Shown here piece after piece: positions 15,793 through 23,110 of a stretch of 30,734 bases of DNA. Position 1 is the first letter of the stretch. Each line of letters starts with the position of its first letter. The notes under the pieces are model-generated. The model worked only from the letters and a program-made list of their open reading frames with translations. It did no database searches and was not told where the DNA came from. Source of the stretch: CAYYYG01 sp964476135 (GTDB taxonomy: Bacteria; Patescibacteriota; Microgenomatia; UBA1406; GWC2-37-13); NCBI GenBank assembly GCA_964476135.1, contig CAYYYG010000010.1:1-30734 (forward strand). Direction: 5' to 3'. The position numbers were made by a program, and so were the translations under genes.

Positions 15793-15952
15793 TATTGATT
15801 GTTGTAGAGGCAGTTGTTGGCCGGGTCCAACACTATTGCTATCAATCGACTTTTTTCCACAGTATGTCGGTGAAATACTATATGGATGAGCTAAAGCAAA
15901 GGAGATTATATTAATCGTTGAACAGAATCTTGTTATTAGATAATATCTTTGT
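15793..15952 (+). promoter_or_regulatory. intergenic region with hairpin and promoter of the alginate lyase
   Basis: TGTTGG/CCAACA (15815-15832) forms a 6-bp hairpin with a 6-nt loop; the tail is not strongly T-rich, so termination is uncertain. TTGAAC (15918-15923) and TAATAT (15941-15946) are spaced 17 nt, and the -10 ends 6 nt before the ATG at 15953, predicting a leaderless mRNA. Confidence 0.55.
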
Positions 15953-17119
15953 ATGGTTCTAAAAGAGAATAAGTCATCAGTTTTAACAATAATATTGCTG
16001 GCTACGACATTAAGTTTGATGATGATTTCGATTATTAGCAGTCTTTTTTTCCCCGATGCTCTTAAAAGCACTCGCACATTGAGTAGTCGAGCCGCTGTAA
16101 GTAACTGCACTTATAATTCCGTTGATCTTAATCTTGCCGAGTATAATCTGATGCTGCCAAGCGGAGTAGAAAATAATCCCACGGAAATTTTTCAGTCGCA
16201 GTTGAACACTTATCAGGATGAATATTTTTACCCCTCCTCGGATTGTAAATCATTATATTTCAAGGCGCCGACTAACGGTGCAACAAGCGAAGGATCGGAT
16301 TTTCCCCGCACGGAGCTTCGAGAAACAAGCGATGGTGGAAAATCGCGGATAAAATGGTCCAATAAAGTTGGTACTCATACTATGGAGATCACTCAGGCAA
16401 TATTACGGCTGCCAAACGGAAAAAAGGAAGTAGTAGTCGGACAAGTGCACAATACGAGCTTTGATGCTGTGGTTGTGCGGCTGAACGACAAGCGACTTTT
16501 TATAAATACTGAAGGCGCCGGCACATACGATCTGAACACGAACTATACACTCGGGACTACGTTTTCTATCAAATTTGTTGCTAAAGATGGAAAGGTATAT
16601 GTGTACTATAACAATAGTTCCACACCAGTGTTTACATATAGTAGAGCACTGGATACTGCATTTTTTAAGGTTGGAATGTATGCTCAGTCAAACTGTACAA
16701 CTGAAGCAAAATTTAATTCTCAATGCTCCGCTGATAACTATGGACTATCTCAGATTACTAGACTAGTCATAAGTCATTCTTCGACAAACCCTACGGCAAC
16801 ACCATCCGCATCTTGTATTCCAGTACTTAGTTCACCCACAAATGATACGGTATTGACTGTAGCACCTCTTCTGAGCTGGAGTGCTTCATGTCAGAAATAT
16901 TTTCAGGTGAATCTTAAAACGATTAACAAACTGGGCGGCGGGGTCGATGCTTATCATGGGCCAATGAATGCGAAAAGTTTTCAAACATATGTGTCTATGT
17001 ATACGTATGGAAGCAAAAATACATGGAGAGTTCGCAGTTGTGATACGACTTCTTTTTCAAGTTGTGTAAACCCAGGTACATGGAGCAGTACGCGGGTATT
17101 CTATTGGCAGACACGATAA
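15953..17119 (+). CDS. secreted PL7-family alginate lyase
   Basis: A 388-residue exported protein. Residues 10-33 are a signal/anchor helix followed by S-S-R-A-A (44-48). Residues ~55-278 match polysaccharide lyase family 7 (alginate lyase 2 fold): R-T-E-L-R-E at 119-124, G-Q-V-H at 163-166 (Gln164, His166) and F-F-K-V-G-M-Y-A-Q at 237-245 (Tyr243), the three canonical strands lining the cleft. These residues carry out beta-elimination of uronate polymers; the Q-V-H form is usually linked with mannuronate preference, Q-I-H with guluronate. A short Thr/Pro/Ala link leads to a C-terminal ~95-residue beta domain with a fibronectin-like look (L-S-S-P-T-N...L-L-S-W-S). Six or more cysteines lie outside the catalytic residues. 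Leaderless promoter directly upstream. Confidence 0.9.
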   Translation: MVLKENKSSVLTIILLATTLSLMMISIISSLFFPDALKSTRTLSSRAAVSNCTYNSVDLNLAEYNLMLPSGVENNPTEIFQSQLNTYQDEYFYPSSDCKSLYFKAPTNGATSEGSDFPRTELRETSDGGKSRIKWSNKVGTHTMEITQAILRLPNGKKEVVVGQVHNTSFDAVVVRLNDKRLFINTEGAGTYDLNTNYTLGTTFSIKFVAKDGKVYVYYNNSSTPVFTYSRALDTAFFKVGMYAQSNCTTEAKFNSQCSADNYGLSQITRLVISHSSTNPTATPSASCIPVLSSPTNDTVLTVAPLLSWSASCQKYFQVNLKTINKLGGGVDAYHGPMNAKSFQTYVSMYTYGSKNTWRVRSCDTTSFSSCVNPGTWSSTRVFYWQTR

Positions 17120-17123
17120 AAAA

Positions 17124-17705
17124 TTAATTTAACGTGCTTACTTGTATAAAATCAATTCCAATAGTTTCGGCAGCGCCGGAATCAGCAGTGCTATCCCCCA
17201 CAAATACGAATTGTGATTTCTGAGGTTTATCGAGGGTGTTGTAAATAGTGTAAAAACCGTCCGGCTTGGGTTTGATGAAAAAAACGTCATCACGGCTAAC
17301 AACACCTGTGAATTTATCCAGTATGTCAAGCTTATCGAGATAGTTAAGTAATATCGATTTTGTATTCGTAGACCAAACGTAAAGTTTTTTTATGAGGCTA
17401 AGTTCATTCACTAACTGAATCATCCCAGGTACCGGAAGAGCTGCGGTGGTGTTTTTTTCTTCATACTCCTTTGCGAAGTTTAGCAAGTCCATGCGGAACA
17501 GATTGCCGAATTTTTCGATATAAATATTTTGTATCTCATGCTCCGTTTTGCCCGCCGGCCAAACTATAGAACCGCTTTCATATTTACTGATTGTCTTTGC
17601 GATTCCTGAAAACCATAATGACCAGTCGGTGTTTAGCGTGGCGATAGTTTCGTCGAAATCCAAGATTACGTAATCGTATTTTTGAAATACGGTTGTTTTA
17701 GGCAT
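17124..17705 (-). CDS. HAD-superfamily phosphatase
   Basis: A 193-residue haloacid-dehalogenase-like hydrolase. Motif I is D-F-D-E-T with nucleophile Asp16 and acid Asp18. Motif II Thr/Ser lies in V-W-S-T-N-T. Motif III Lys is in I-K-P-K-P-D-G. Motif IV is G-D-S-T-A-D (Asp171, Asp175). An alpha-helical cap sits between motifs I and II, as in the phosphoglycolate phosphatase/beta-phosphoglucomutase subgroup. The substrate is unknown. It is convergent with the alginate lyase, with only 4 nt between the stops and no terminator. TATAAT on the minus strand (17719-17714) ends 8 nt before the ATG. Confidence 0.87.
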   Translation of the reverse strand: MPKTTVFQKYDYVILDFDETIATLNTDWSLWFSGIAKTISKYESGSIVWPAGKTEHEIQNIYIEKFGNLFRMDLLNFAKEYEEKNTTAALPVPGMIQLVNELSLIKKLYVWSTNTKSILLNYLDKLDILDKFTGVVSRDDVFFIKPKPDGFYTIYNTLDKPQKSQFVFVGDSTADSGAAETIGIDFIQVSTLN

Positions 17706-17756
17706 AAGTCAAAATTATACAAAAATTTTTCTAATGTAATGACTTTGAGTAGTGAT

Positions 17757-17784
17757 TTGACTTTATATTTGGATTTATTGTAAA
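17757..17784 (+). promoter_or_regulatory. promoter of the second GH-like gene
   Basis: TTGACT (17757-17762) and TGTAAA (17779-17784) are spaced 16 nt. The -10 ends 8 nt before the ATG at 17793, with no Shine-Dalgarno between. Confidence 0.45.
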
Positions 17785-17792
17785 TTTACATC

Positions 17793-19907
17793 ATGACGTT
17801 GTATAGAAAACGGGCTGGAAATGCTTCCTTGTCTATGCTTATTATCGCCGGCTCAAGCGCCTTGATTATGGTGGCCATGATCGCCAATTTGTTTTTTTCT
17901 AAGAAGTCATACGATACTCGCTCCTCGGCAGCAGATTCGACTTACACGACCGCCAGTCTCCCGACCAGCTTATTGAACGGAAAAACTTCTTTAAGGCATT
18001 TTTCCTGGATCGGAGTCCCGCAGCGACAGTTTACGGATGATGAAATCGCAAAAATTGCCACCCAGTCGGCCATTGAGGTTATCCCGAAATTTCATGCCCA
18101 GTGGGATTACAATAGGCATCATTTGGACGCTGACAGGTTAAAACGATACAACAAATCGTTGAAAGTATTGGTTTATCAGTCGGCCAGATTTGTATTTCCA
18201 AAGTCTATGCCATACGAATACACTCAGGGATTCAGGGACGAATGGCTGCTTTTGGCTGAATCCGGACCGACTGCCGGTCAGCCCGTTTCTCTTAATGAAA
18301 CGGACAAAGAAAACATATTATATATGGACCTTTCCAAGCCAGAATTGAGAGCGTGGGTGATTGGAAAAGTCAGGCAATATATGAATTTGAATATGAGCGA
18401 CGGTACGCCCTTATATGATGGAATAGCCCTAGACAGCGCTCGTTTTATCGCTGATGCCAAACCGACTGCAAATCCAATATATAACCAAAGGTGGTACGAT
18501 ATGCTTTCATTGGAAAAAATAAATGCTTGGAATGAAGGGATGCGGTTGTTACTCCAGGAATTCAAGGCGGCCTTTCCGAATAAAATGATTGTCTATAACG
18601 GATTTGAGGATAAAGTAATCAGTCAGAACAGAAATCTTTCGCTTTTTGAATACGTGGACGCGGGGCTTAATGAGGATTTTTGTATTCACGGCCCGATTGA
18701 GACTCGCGAATATTTGACCACCGATCAGATCCAGGCAGATATTGATCTGATGGTTCAGTATGCGAAAAGAGATCAGGGAAAAATACTGCTTCAAAAAACA
18801 AATTTTTCCGATGCACGCAATGCGGATGAATTTGCGCGCGGGCATAATGATATGGCTCGCTATTGTTACGGGATATTTATGCTCGGCGCCTACGGTGACC
18901 GCACCTATTTCAAATCGGGCGGTTTTTACAACAGCGAAGAAGTCGATCAGTTTGCACTGGAGGGCAGGATTCGTTTAGGAGTACAGAAAGGAGATTATAA
19001 GCGAGAAGGCGATTTGTTTTCGCGGGTATTTGATAACGGATTTGTGTATGTAAATACCGGTTCTTCTATAAGTACTTTTAACGCACCGGCGGATGTAGTG
19101 GTTGCAAACGGCGCTGTTTTCGGAGAGGTATATAAAACCGGACAGGCTGTAAGTATTCCTCCCCACGATTCCTTCTTCTTGCTAAAGCTTAATCCGGAGC
19201 CGACATCGACTATTTTACCGACGGAGATTCCGACAAATACACCCCTGCCTCCATCCCCCACCCCAACGACAGCACCCACGAGCACTCCGTTGCCAAGTCC
19301 GACCCCGAAAATAACACCCACTTTCACCCCAACACCGACAAATACACCCACCCCAACCCTAACACCTACACTTACGCCGACAAACACGCCAGTTCCTACG
19401 CGTTCGCCGACACCATCACAAGGATCTGTAATCAAAGTTAAAGATCAATCTGTAGCCAATAATATAATAACTAACACGTCCCGTTCCGATTTCGCCTGCG
19501 AATTCGGTAAATGGTGTAAATGGCAGAGAGTAAATTATTCCTCAAGCATAATTAATCAAGATGGTTCGATAAGCGTATATACGCCAGCGCGAAGCGGTGA
19601 CTTTGGATCCTGCTGGATACAGTGGCTTCAGGGAGCAAAAGCGGACGGATCGACCTATCGTGTGCGAGCTACTTTTGAGAGTGATTTTCCTCTGAATACT
19701 TCTTTCATACAGCTGCAGACGTATAATAAAGTGAATTATCTCAGTCGGCCATGGTATACAACCGGACGCACCGCAATCGATGAAACCGTTACCATAACAG
19801 ACAGCTATCGAGACTTCGTGGCAATAAAATTCTGCTCCTTTGGCAATAATTCCACGGCAACCTCCCGCTCCTCAACATTAAGGAAGATATCGGTGGAGAA
19901 AATGTGA
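17793..19907 (+). CDS. secreted GHL15-like putative glycoside hydrolase with shared C-terminal module
   Basis: A 704-residue exported protein. Residues 13-35 form a signal/anchor helix followed by R-S-S-A-A (43-47). Residues ~65-465 resemble a hypothetical glycosidase TIM barrel of the GHL15 type: H-F-S-W-I-G near the first strand, D-G-I-A-L-D-S-A-R-F with Asp214, and L-N-E-D-F-C-I-H-G with Glu294/Asp295. The 80-residue spacing of the acids resembles that in the 954-residue protein (84), suggesting a shared fold despite low identity. A Thr/Pro linker (~469-544) precedes the 160-residue module (545-704), identical in DNA and protein to the end of the other enzyme. The substrate is unknown; it probably acts outside the cell on a polysaccharide. 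Confidence 0.8.
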   Translation: MTLYRKRAGNASLSMLIIAGSSALIMVAMIANLFFSKKSYDTRSSAADSTYTTASLPTSLLNGKTSLRHFSWIGVPQRQFTDDEIAKIATQSAIEVIPKFHAQWDYNRHHLDADRLKRYNKSLKVLVYQSARFVFPKSMPYEYTQGFRDEWLLLAESGPTAGQPVSLNETDKENILYMDLSKPELRAWVIGKVRQYMNLNMSDGTPLYDGIALDSARFIADAKPTANPIYNQRWYDMLSLEKINAWNEGMRLLLQEFKAAFPNKMIVYNGFEDKVISQNRNLSLFEYVDAGLNEDFCIHGPIETREYLTTDQIQADIDLMVQYAKRDQGKILLQKTNFSDARNADEFARGHNDMARYCYGIFMLGAYGDRTYFKSGGFYNSEEVDQFALEGRIRLGVQKGDYKREGDLFSRVFDNGFVYVNTGSSISTFNAPADVVVANGAVFGEVYKTGQAVSIPPHDSFFLLKLNPEPTSTILPTEIPTNTPLPPSPTPTTAPTSTPLPSPTPKITPTFTPTPTNTPTPTLTPTLTPTNTPVPTRSPTPSQGSVIKVKDQSVANNIITNTSRSDFACEFGKWCKWQRVNYSSSIINQDGSISVYTPARSGDFGSCWIQWLQGAKADGSTYRVRATFESDFPLNTSFIQLQTYNKVNYLSRPWYTTGRTAIDETVTITDSYRDFVAIKFCSFGNNSTATSRSSTLRKISVEKM

Positions 19908-19912
19908 TTTTT
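19426..19912 (+). repeat. 487-nt direct repeat, copy 2
   Basis: Exact copy of 15306-15792. Identity starts inside the linker/module junction and ends five bases after the stop codon, where the two flanks diverge completely. Confidence 0.98.
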
Positions 19913-19931
19913 GGTTAGCGAGATATCCTAT

Positions 19932-19996
19932 ATGAAAGGAGGCGCCTCATGTTTTCATTGGAAATGTGGTTTACTCTGTCAGCAGTGATGGATTAG
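19932..19996 (+). CDS. two overlapping mini-ORFs (18 and 15 codons) in a leader
   Basis: ATG at 19932 opens an 18-residue peptide with three cysteines (C-x4-C-x3-C, including C-F-H-W-K-C-G-L-L-C) ending in TGA at 19986. In another frame, ATG at 19949 opens a 15-residue peptide ending in TAG at 19994-19996; it is preceded by AAAGGAGG with 6-nt spacing, the best Shine-Dalgarno in the window. The ribosome site is partly inside the 10-bp palindrome GAGGCGCCTC. Either could be a regulatory leader peptide. Chance is possible at this size. Confidence 0.35.
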
Positions 19997-20008
19997 TGTA
20001 GTCGCTGC

Positions 20009-20147
20009 AACGAGGGGGTTATTATTCTTAACCTATAGTTCTTGCTTTTATTATATATTATTGTTATCATATCCCCCACAGCGTATCGATCATAAGTCAG
20101 ATGCTGACTTATAATATCGATCGCTGCAAACCGCACGGCGTTTTTTT
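20009..20147 (+). promoter_or_regulatory. structured leader: possible attenuator before a small membrane peptide
   Basis: GGGGG near 20014 can pair with CCCCC near 20073, enclosing an AU-rich loop. Next is a long hairpin (20080-20125): AGCG, ATCGAT and ATAAGTCAG pair with CTGACTTAT, ATCGAT and CGCT around a 3-nt loop. Then CGCTGC-AAACC-GCA-CG-GCG with TTTTTTT (20122-20147) forms a terminator-like stem that shares CGCT with the previous hairpin, so the two are mutually exclusive. The nonamer TCGCTGCAA occurs twice (near 20002 and 20121). Confidence 0.4.
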
Positions 20148-20159
20148 ATGGAGGTCATG

Positions 20160-20261
20160 ATGCAAATTTCAAGGAATCGTTTAGTATGGTGGGTTGTTGG
20201 AGCAGTCGTGGTTTTGGGGTTGTTGGATTGGTCCAACATCCTGAACATTGGACTGATCTAG
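20160..20261 (+). CDS. 33-residue membrane peptide
   Basis: ATG at 20160 (an adjacent ATG at 20157 adds one residue) follows GGAGG with 5-nt spacing. The product has a short basic N-terminus (Arg6, Arg8) and one hydrophobic helix of about 20 residues rich in Val, Leu and Trp (W-W-V-V-G-A-V-V-V-L-G-L-L), then an N-I-L-N-I-G-L-I tail. It resembles small single-pass peptides such as type I toxins or membrane regulators, but no family is recognised. It lies directly after the terminator-like stem of the leader. Confidence 0.5.
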   Translation: MQISRNRLVWWVVGAVVVLGLLDWSNILNIGLI

Positions 20262-20363
20262 CACTCACGTGTTAAAAAAGAATAGCTTTTTTACAGTCAC
20301 AGCCTACGGGCTGTGAATACAAGAGGCAGGCATGAAGCCGGCCTTCACGCGAAACGCGGGTGC
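20262..20363 (+). other. structured non-coding stretch after the membrane peptide
   Basis: No ORF is seen. TAAAAAAG-AATAG-CTTTTTTA (20273-20293) is an 8-bp A/T hairpin that may terminate the upstream unit. TCACAGCC-TACG-GGCTGTGA (20297-20316) is a perfect 8-bp stem with a TACG tetraloop. Two more short stems follow (GCATGAAG/CTTCACGC with one mismatch, and CGCG-AAA-CGCG-like). A small structured RNA is possible; nothing more can be said. Confidence 0.35.
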
Positions 20364-20394
20364 AAAAAAAACGCCGGGGCATAAAACCCCGGCG
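20364..20394 (-). terminator. strong Rho-independent terminator of the 77-residue gene
   Basis: CGCCGGGG and CCCCGGCG form a perfect 8-bp GC stem with a 7-nt loop. On the minus strand eight T follow. It lies 20 nt after the stop of the minus-strand gene. Confidence 0.9.
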
Positions 20395-20414
20395 CTTTAT
20401 TTGATATAAATATT

Positions 20415-20648
20415 TTAGATCGAATAATTTTCTACCTGAGTGTCTTCGTTCATGGAGCCATGGCCTCCAAAACCGTTAGGGTAAAGTTCGGATGGCAAAG
20501 CTACCCGTTTATTTCCATTGTAAAGAGCGCCGACCACCCGACCAAAATAAGGCGCGACAAACTTAGTTGCTTCTTCAAAAGCATCCGCTTCTGCGGCTGT
20601 CATGTTTAGAAAATATTCAGGTGTGTAATGTTCGGCTCTATTGGCCAT
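20415..20648 (-). CDS. unknown 77-residue acidic protein
   Basis: A small soluble protein with an N-terminal Y-T-P-E-Y-F-L-N-M-T-A-A-E-A-D-A-F-E-E helix-forming region and a Gly/Asn-rich tail (Y-P-N-G-F-G-G-H-G). It has no cysteine and no membrane helix. The strong terminator after its stop supports a real transcript. The upstream sequence has TATTAT about 30 nt before the ATG and no Shine-Dalgarno. No family recognised. Confidence 0.6.
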   Translation of the reverse strand: MANRAEHYTPEYFLNMTAAEADAFEEATKFVAPYFGRVVGALYNGNKRVALPSELYPNGFGGHGSMNEDTQVENYSI

Positions 20649-20733
20649 ATGAGAAAAATAAAATAATAATGACCTTATAATATCTTATGTGGGCTGATTT
20701 TCCGTAAAAATAATCACAGAGCTATCTGGAATA

Positions 20734-21783
20734 TTATCTTGATTCTTGCCTATTGATCAGGATATCGTAGGATTTGAAGCAGATAATGCTAGCCGATATT
20801 ACTAAAATAGATTGCAAAAGGGGCTGATTTAATAAGCTAAATTCATCAGTATTCTTAAATACAAAGTCGAGCACTATGTAGTGGATGAAATACAATGTGT
20901 AAGAGTTCTTGCTCAGGAAGGTGATGATCTTGTTTATATGCAGCTGCAGATGGATGCTTGTAATTCTCATAAAAGCCAACATGCCCATAGTGGCGGCTAG
21001 GCCGTATGTAATATAGAAGTAGTTTGGCGGGTATTTATGATCGACCAGCTGACGGGGTATATTTTGCCAGTCGAATAGTATATAAATTGCTGTGTATGTA
21101 ATCAGGGCAGCTGTGCCCCACTTAAAATAAAAGGCGGTTCTTACCGTTCCGTTATGGCTGAGTCTTTCCTTAACCGACATATACGCCCCGAAAATAAATA
21201 CAAGCGACCATGTGATCCACATGACTCGGCGAAAATTTTCGGGCGGATATCGTTGAATCGTGAACGCAAGGCATATCATGAGTGCGATGATCAAGTAAAA
21301 AAAATACAGGCTCTTTTTTTTGTTCATTATATGCATAAGTAGCGGAAAAATTAAGGTCAGCTGAACAAAAAGCAGTACGATCCAGCCAAGCGGAGCACCA
21401 CCAGAAAGCAATAAAGATTCCAAGATGAATTTTGGGTCCATTTTAAGATCGTAGCCGCTTAAATGTCCGGGAAAAAGAAACCACAAAAGATAATGCGTAA
21501 TCAGATAAATATAATATGGAAACAATAGATGTAAAATCCTTTTTTTATACCATCCAACAGTTTCTTTGAAATCGGTGAAGGTTGGATATTTACGCGCCAG
21601 AACGTATCCGGATGCGAAGACAAAGCCAACCACAACAAAATGGAGATTGTTCCATATAGCATAGTCGAATGCATTGTCGAGGTGACGCGAATAGACATGC
21701 GTCATCATAATTACGATTATGCCGACAGCACGCAGCGCATCGATCTCCTTTAGTCTGTGTATGGGTTTACCGTTTTGGGTCAT
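20734..21783 (-). CDS. acyltransferase-3 family membrane protein
   Basis: A 349-residue polytopic protein of the acyltransferase 3 / OafA-like superfamily, which transfers acetyl or other acyl groups to cell-surface sugars. The N-terminus has R-L-K-E-I-D-A-L-R-A-V-G-I, the usual L-R-x-x-A/G opening, and His in M-M-T-H-V-Y in the next segment corresponds to the conserved catalytic His. About ten membrane helices follow, the expected number, with no SGNH domain attached. It is divergent from the phosphatase gene with only 25 nt between the two start codons. Confidence 0.87.
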   Translation of the reverse strand: MTQNGKPIHRLKEIDALRAVGIIVIMMTHVYSRHLDNAFDYAIWNNLHFVVVGFVFASGYVLARKYPTFTDFKETVGWYKKRILHLLFPYYIYLITHYLLWFLFPGHLSGYDLKMDPKFILESLLLSGGAPLGWIVLLFVQLTLIFPLLMHIMNKKKSLYFFYLIIALMICLAFTIQRYPPENFRRVMWITWSLVFIFGAYMSVKERLSHNGTVRTAFYFKWGTAALITYTAIYILFDWQNIPRQLVDHKYPPNYFYITYGLAATMGMLAFMRITSIHLQLHINKIITFLSKNSYTLYFIHYIVLDFVFKNTDEFSLLNQPLLQSILVISASIICFKSYDILINRQESR

Positions 21784-21796
21784 ATTTACAATCCAG

Positions 21797-21802
21797 TATA
21801 AT
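21797..21802 (+). promoter_or_regulatory. -10 box of the inositol-phosphatase-like gene in a 25-nt divergent promoter
   Basis: TATAAT ends 6 nt before the ATG at 21809. The same bases on the opposite strand supply TATACT (21800-21795) for the acyltransferase, so two divergent promoters overlap. Confidence 0.6.
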
Positions 21803-21808
21803 ACAAAT

Positions 21809-22606
21809 ATGTTTGACCTATTATACAGGGCTGCTCTAGTAGGCGGCGATGTGCTTCTTGGTTATTTCGAGAAGGAACTGACTATTTCAGAAAAAGGATC
21901 ACATCATAATGTAGTGACTATCGCCGATATAACAGCACAGAAAACAATAAGCGATAGTCTGATGAAAGGAATGAGTGATTTAGGTTATGACTCGAGCAGT
22001 GTCGGTTTTATAGGCGAGGAAAATCTGCATGAGGAAAAAGAATACACTTTCATCCTTGACCCGCTTGACGGTACGTCAAATTTTACATCCGGCCTCGATA
22101 TTTTTTGTGTCTCTATCGCCCTTTATCGCAACAAAGCTCCGCTTGCCGGAATTATCTATTTTCCGGTAACCGGAGTTTCTTATTTTGCCGAAGCAGGCAA
22201 GGGCGCTCAAAAATCTATAAACAGTAAAACTGTTTCATTAAAATTGAGAAAAGCCGATCGCAGTAGAAGCCTGATGTTGACCAATATTTCATCAACCGGC
22301 TCAGTGCGTAAAGAAATCCTTAAGATCTGTGATCGGGCGATGGATCATTTTAAGAATATACGTACTTTGGGCGCTGCGGCTTATGATTTGGCACTTTTTG
22401 CCGATAATCGCGCCGGTGCCGTTGTTTATGGAAAAACGTCTATATGGGATATTGCCGCAGGAATCATCATCGTCCGGGAAGCAGGTGGCGAACTTTACGA
22501 CTGGGAGGGTAATAGAATTGAGCTGGATTTTGGCGACCGAGATAAAAAATATCAGTTTGTCGCAACGGAAAAAGATAATTGGCAATCTGTAAAGCAGTGG
22601 CTTTAA
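21809..22606 (+). CDS. inositol-monophosphatase family phosphatase
   Basis: A 265-residue magnesium-dependent sugar/inositol phosphatase, the normal length for the family. The metal site is complete: G-E-E-N with Glu70/Glu71, D-P-L-D-G-T-S-N-F at 84-92 (Asp84, Asp87) and W-D-I-A-A-G with Asp214. Members hydrolyse inositol-1-phosphate, fructose-1,6-bisphosphate or 3'-phosphoadenosine phosphate; the sequence does not decide. The open frame extends 30 codons upstream into the acyltransferase gene, but the ATG at 21809 is chosen because TATAAT lies 6 nt before it and the protein family starts there. Confidence 0.92.
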   Translation: MFDLLYRAALVGGDVLLGYFEKELTISEKGSHHNVVTIADITAQKTISDSLMKGMSDLGYDSSSVGFIGEENLHEEKEYTFILDPLDGTSNFTSGLDIFCVSIALYRNKAPLAGIIYFPVTGVSYFAEAGKGAQKSINSKTVSLKLRKADRSRSLMLTNISSTGSVRKEILKICDRAMDHFKNIRTLGAAAYDLALFADNRAGAVVYGKTSIWDIAAGIIIVREAGGELYDWEGNRIELDFGDRDKKYQFVATEKDNWQSVKQWL

Positions 22607-22618
22607 GATCCGGACGGA

Positions 22619-23110
22619 TTAAAGCATATTATGCTCAGGGTGGCTGCAGTGCATTTCGGTATTTTGTTCTTTGAATAAGGTAAGTTCTCGGACCTTCGCA
22701 ATCACCTCTTCTCTCGCGTTTGGCGTGTAGGCAATATGAAATTCGCGATCAGGATATCGAATGTAACCTCCAGGCGGAGATATTCTATAGTATTCCTCAA
22801 CAAGCAAACAATATGCCATAAGCTGCATTATATGGTTTGAGTATGGATAGGAGGGGGTTCTGCCTGTTTTTATTTCTACCGGGATTATTTTACCTTTTTT
22901 AATTATCAGCACATCAGGTCTGCCGACGAGGTTGATAGACTTGGCATACAGGTTGAATCCGGGTTTTTCCATCGAGTCCTGATATATTCGCTCTCCCGAC
23001 ATGAAGCCGAATTTTCTTTGCCTGTATACTGCAAATGCGAACAGCGCCGATCCTAAGCAGATCAGAATGGTAACCAGAGTGGCGATGTTGTTTGGGTCTG
23101 TAAATATCAT
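22619..23110 (-). CDS. Cas4/PD-(D/E)XK-like nuclease, C-terminal half with membrane helix (split gene B)
   Basis: From the ATG at 23110 the product has 163 residues. A hydrophobic helix (about 8-29) precedes the core of a Cas4/Dna2-type nuclease: G-R-P-D with Asp66, I-P-V-E-I-K-T-G with Glu79 and Lys81, and Q-L-M-A-Y with Gln96/Tyr100. Near the end, H-C-S-H-P-E-H stands where Cas4 proteins have three cysteines for an iron-sulfur cluster; only Cys155 remains. The ATG overlaps the TGA of the upstream gene as ATGA, so translation is probably coupled and that start is preferred over the in-frame TTG at 23128. The conserved His and first Cys of the fold are encoded by the upstream gene. Confidence 0.78.
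   Translation of the reverse strand: MIFTDPNNIATLVTILICLGSALFAFAVYRQRKFGFMSGERIYQDSMEKPGFNLYAKSINLVGRPDVLIIKKGKIIPVEIKTGRTPSYPYSNHIMQLMAYCLLVEEYYRISPPGGYIRYPDREFHIAYTPNAREEVIAKVRELTLFKEQNTEMHCSHPEHNML

Noticed and set aside
21719..21808. Longer N-terminus for the inositol-phosphatase-like protein
   Set aside because: It would overlap the acyltransferase gene, and the family sequence and -10 box both indicate 21809.
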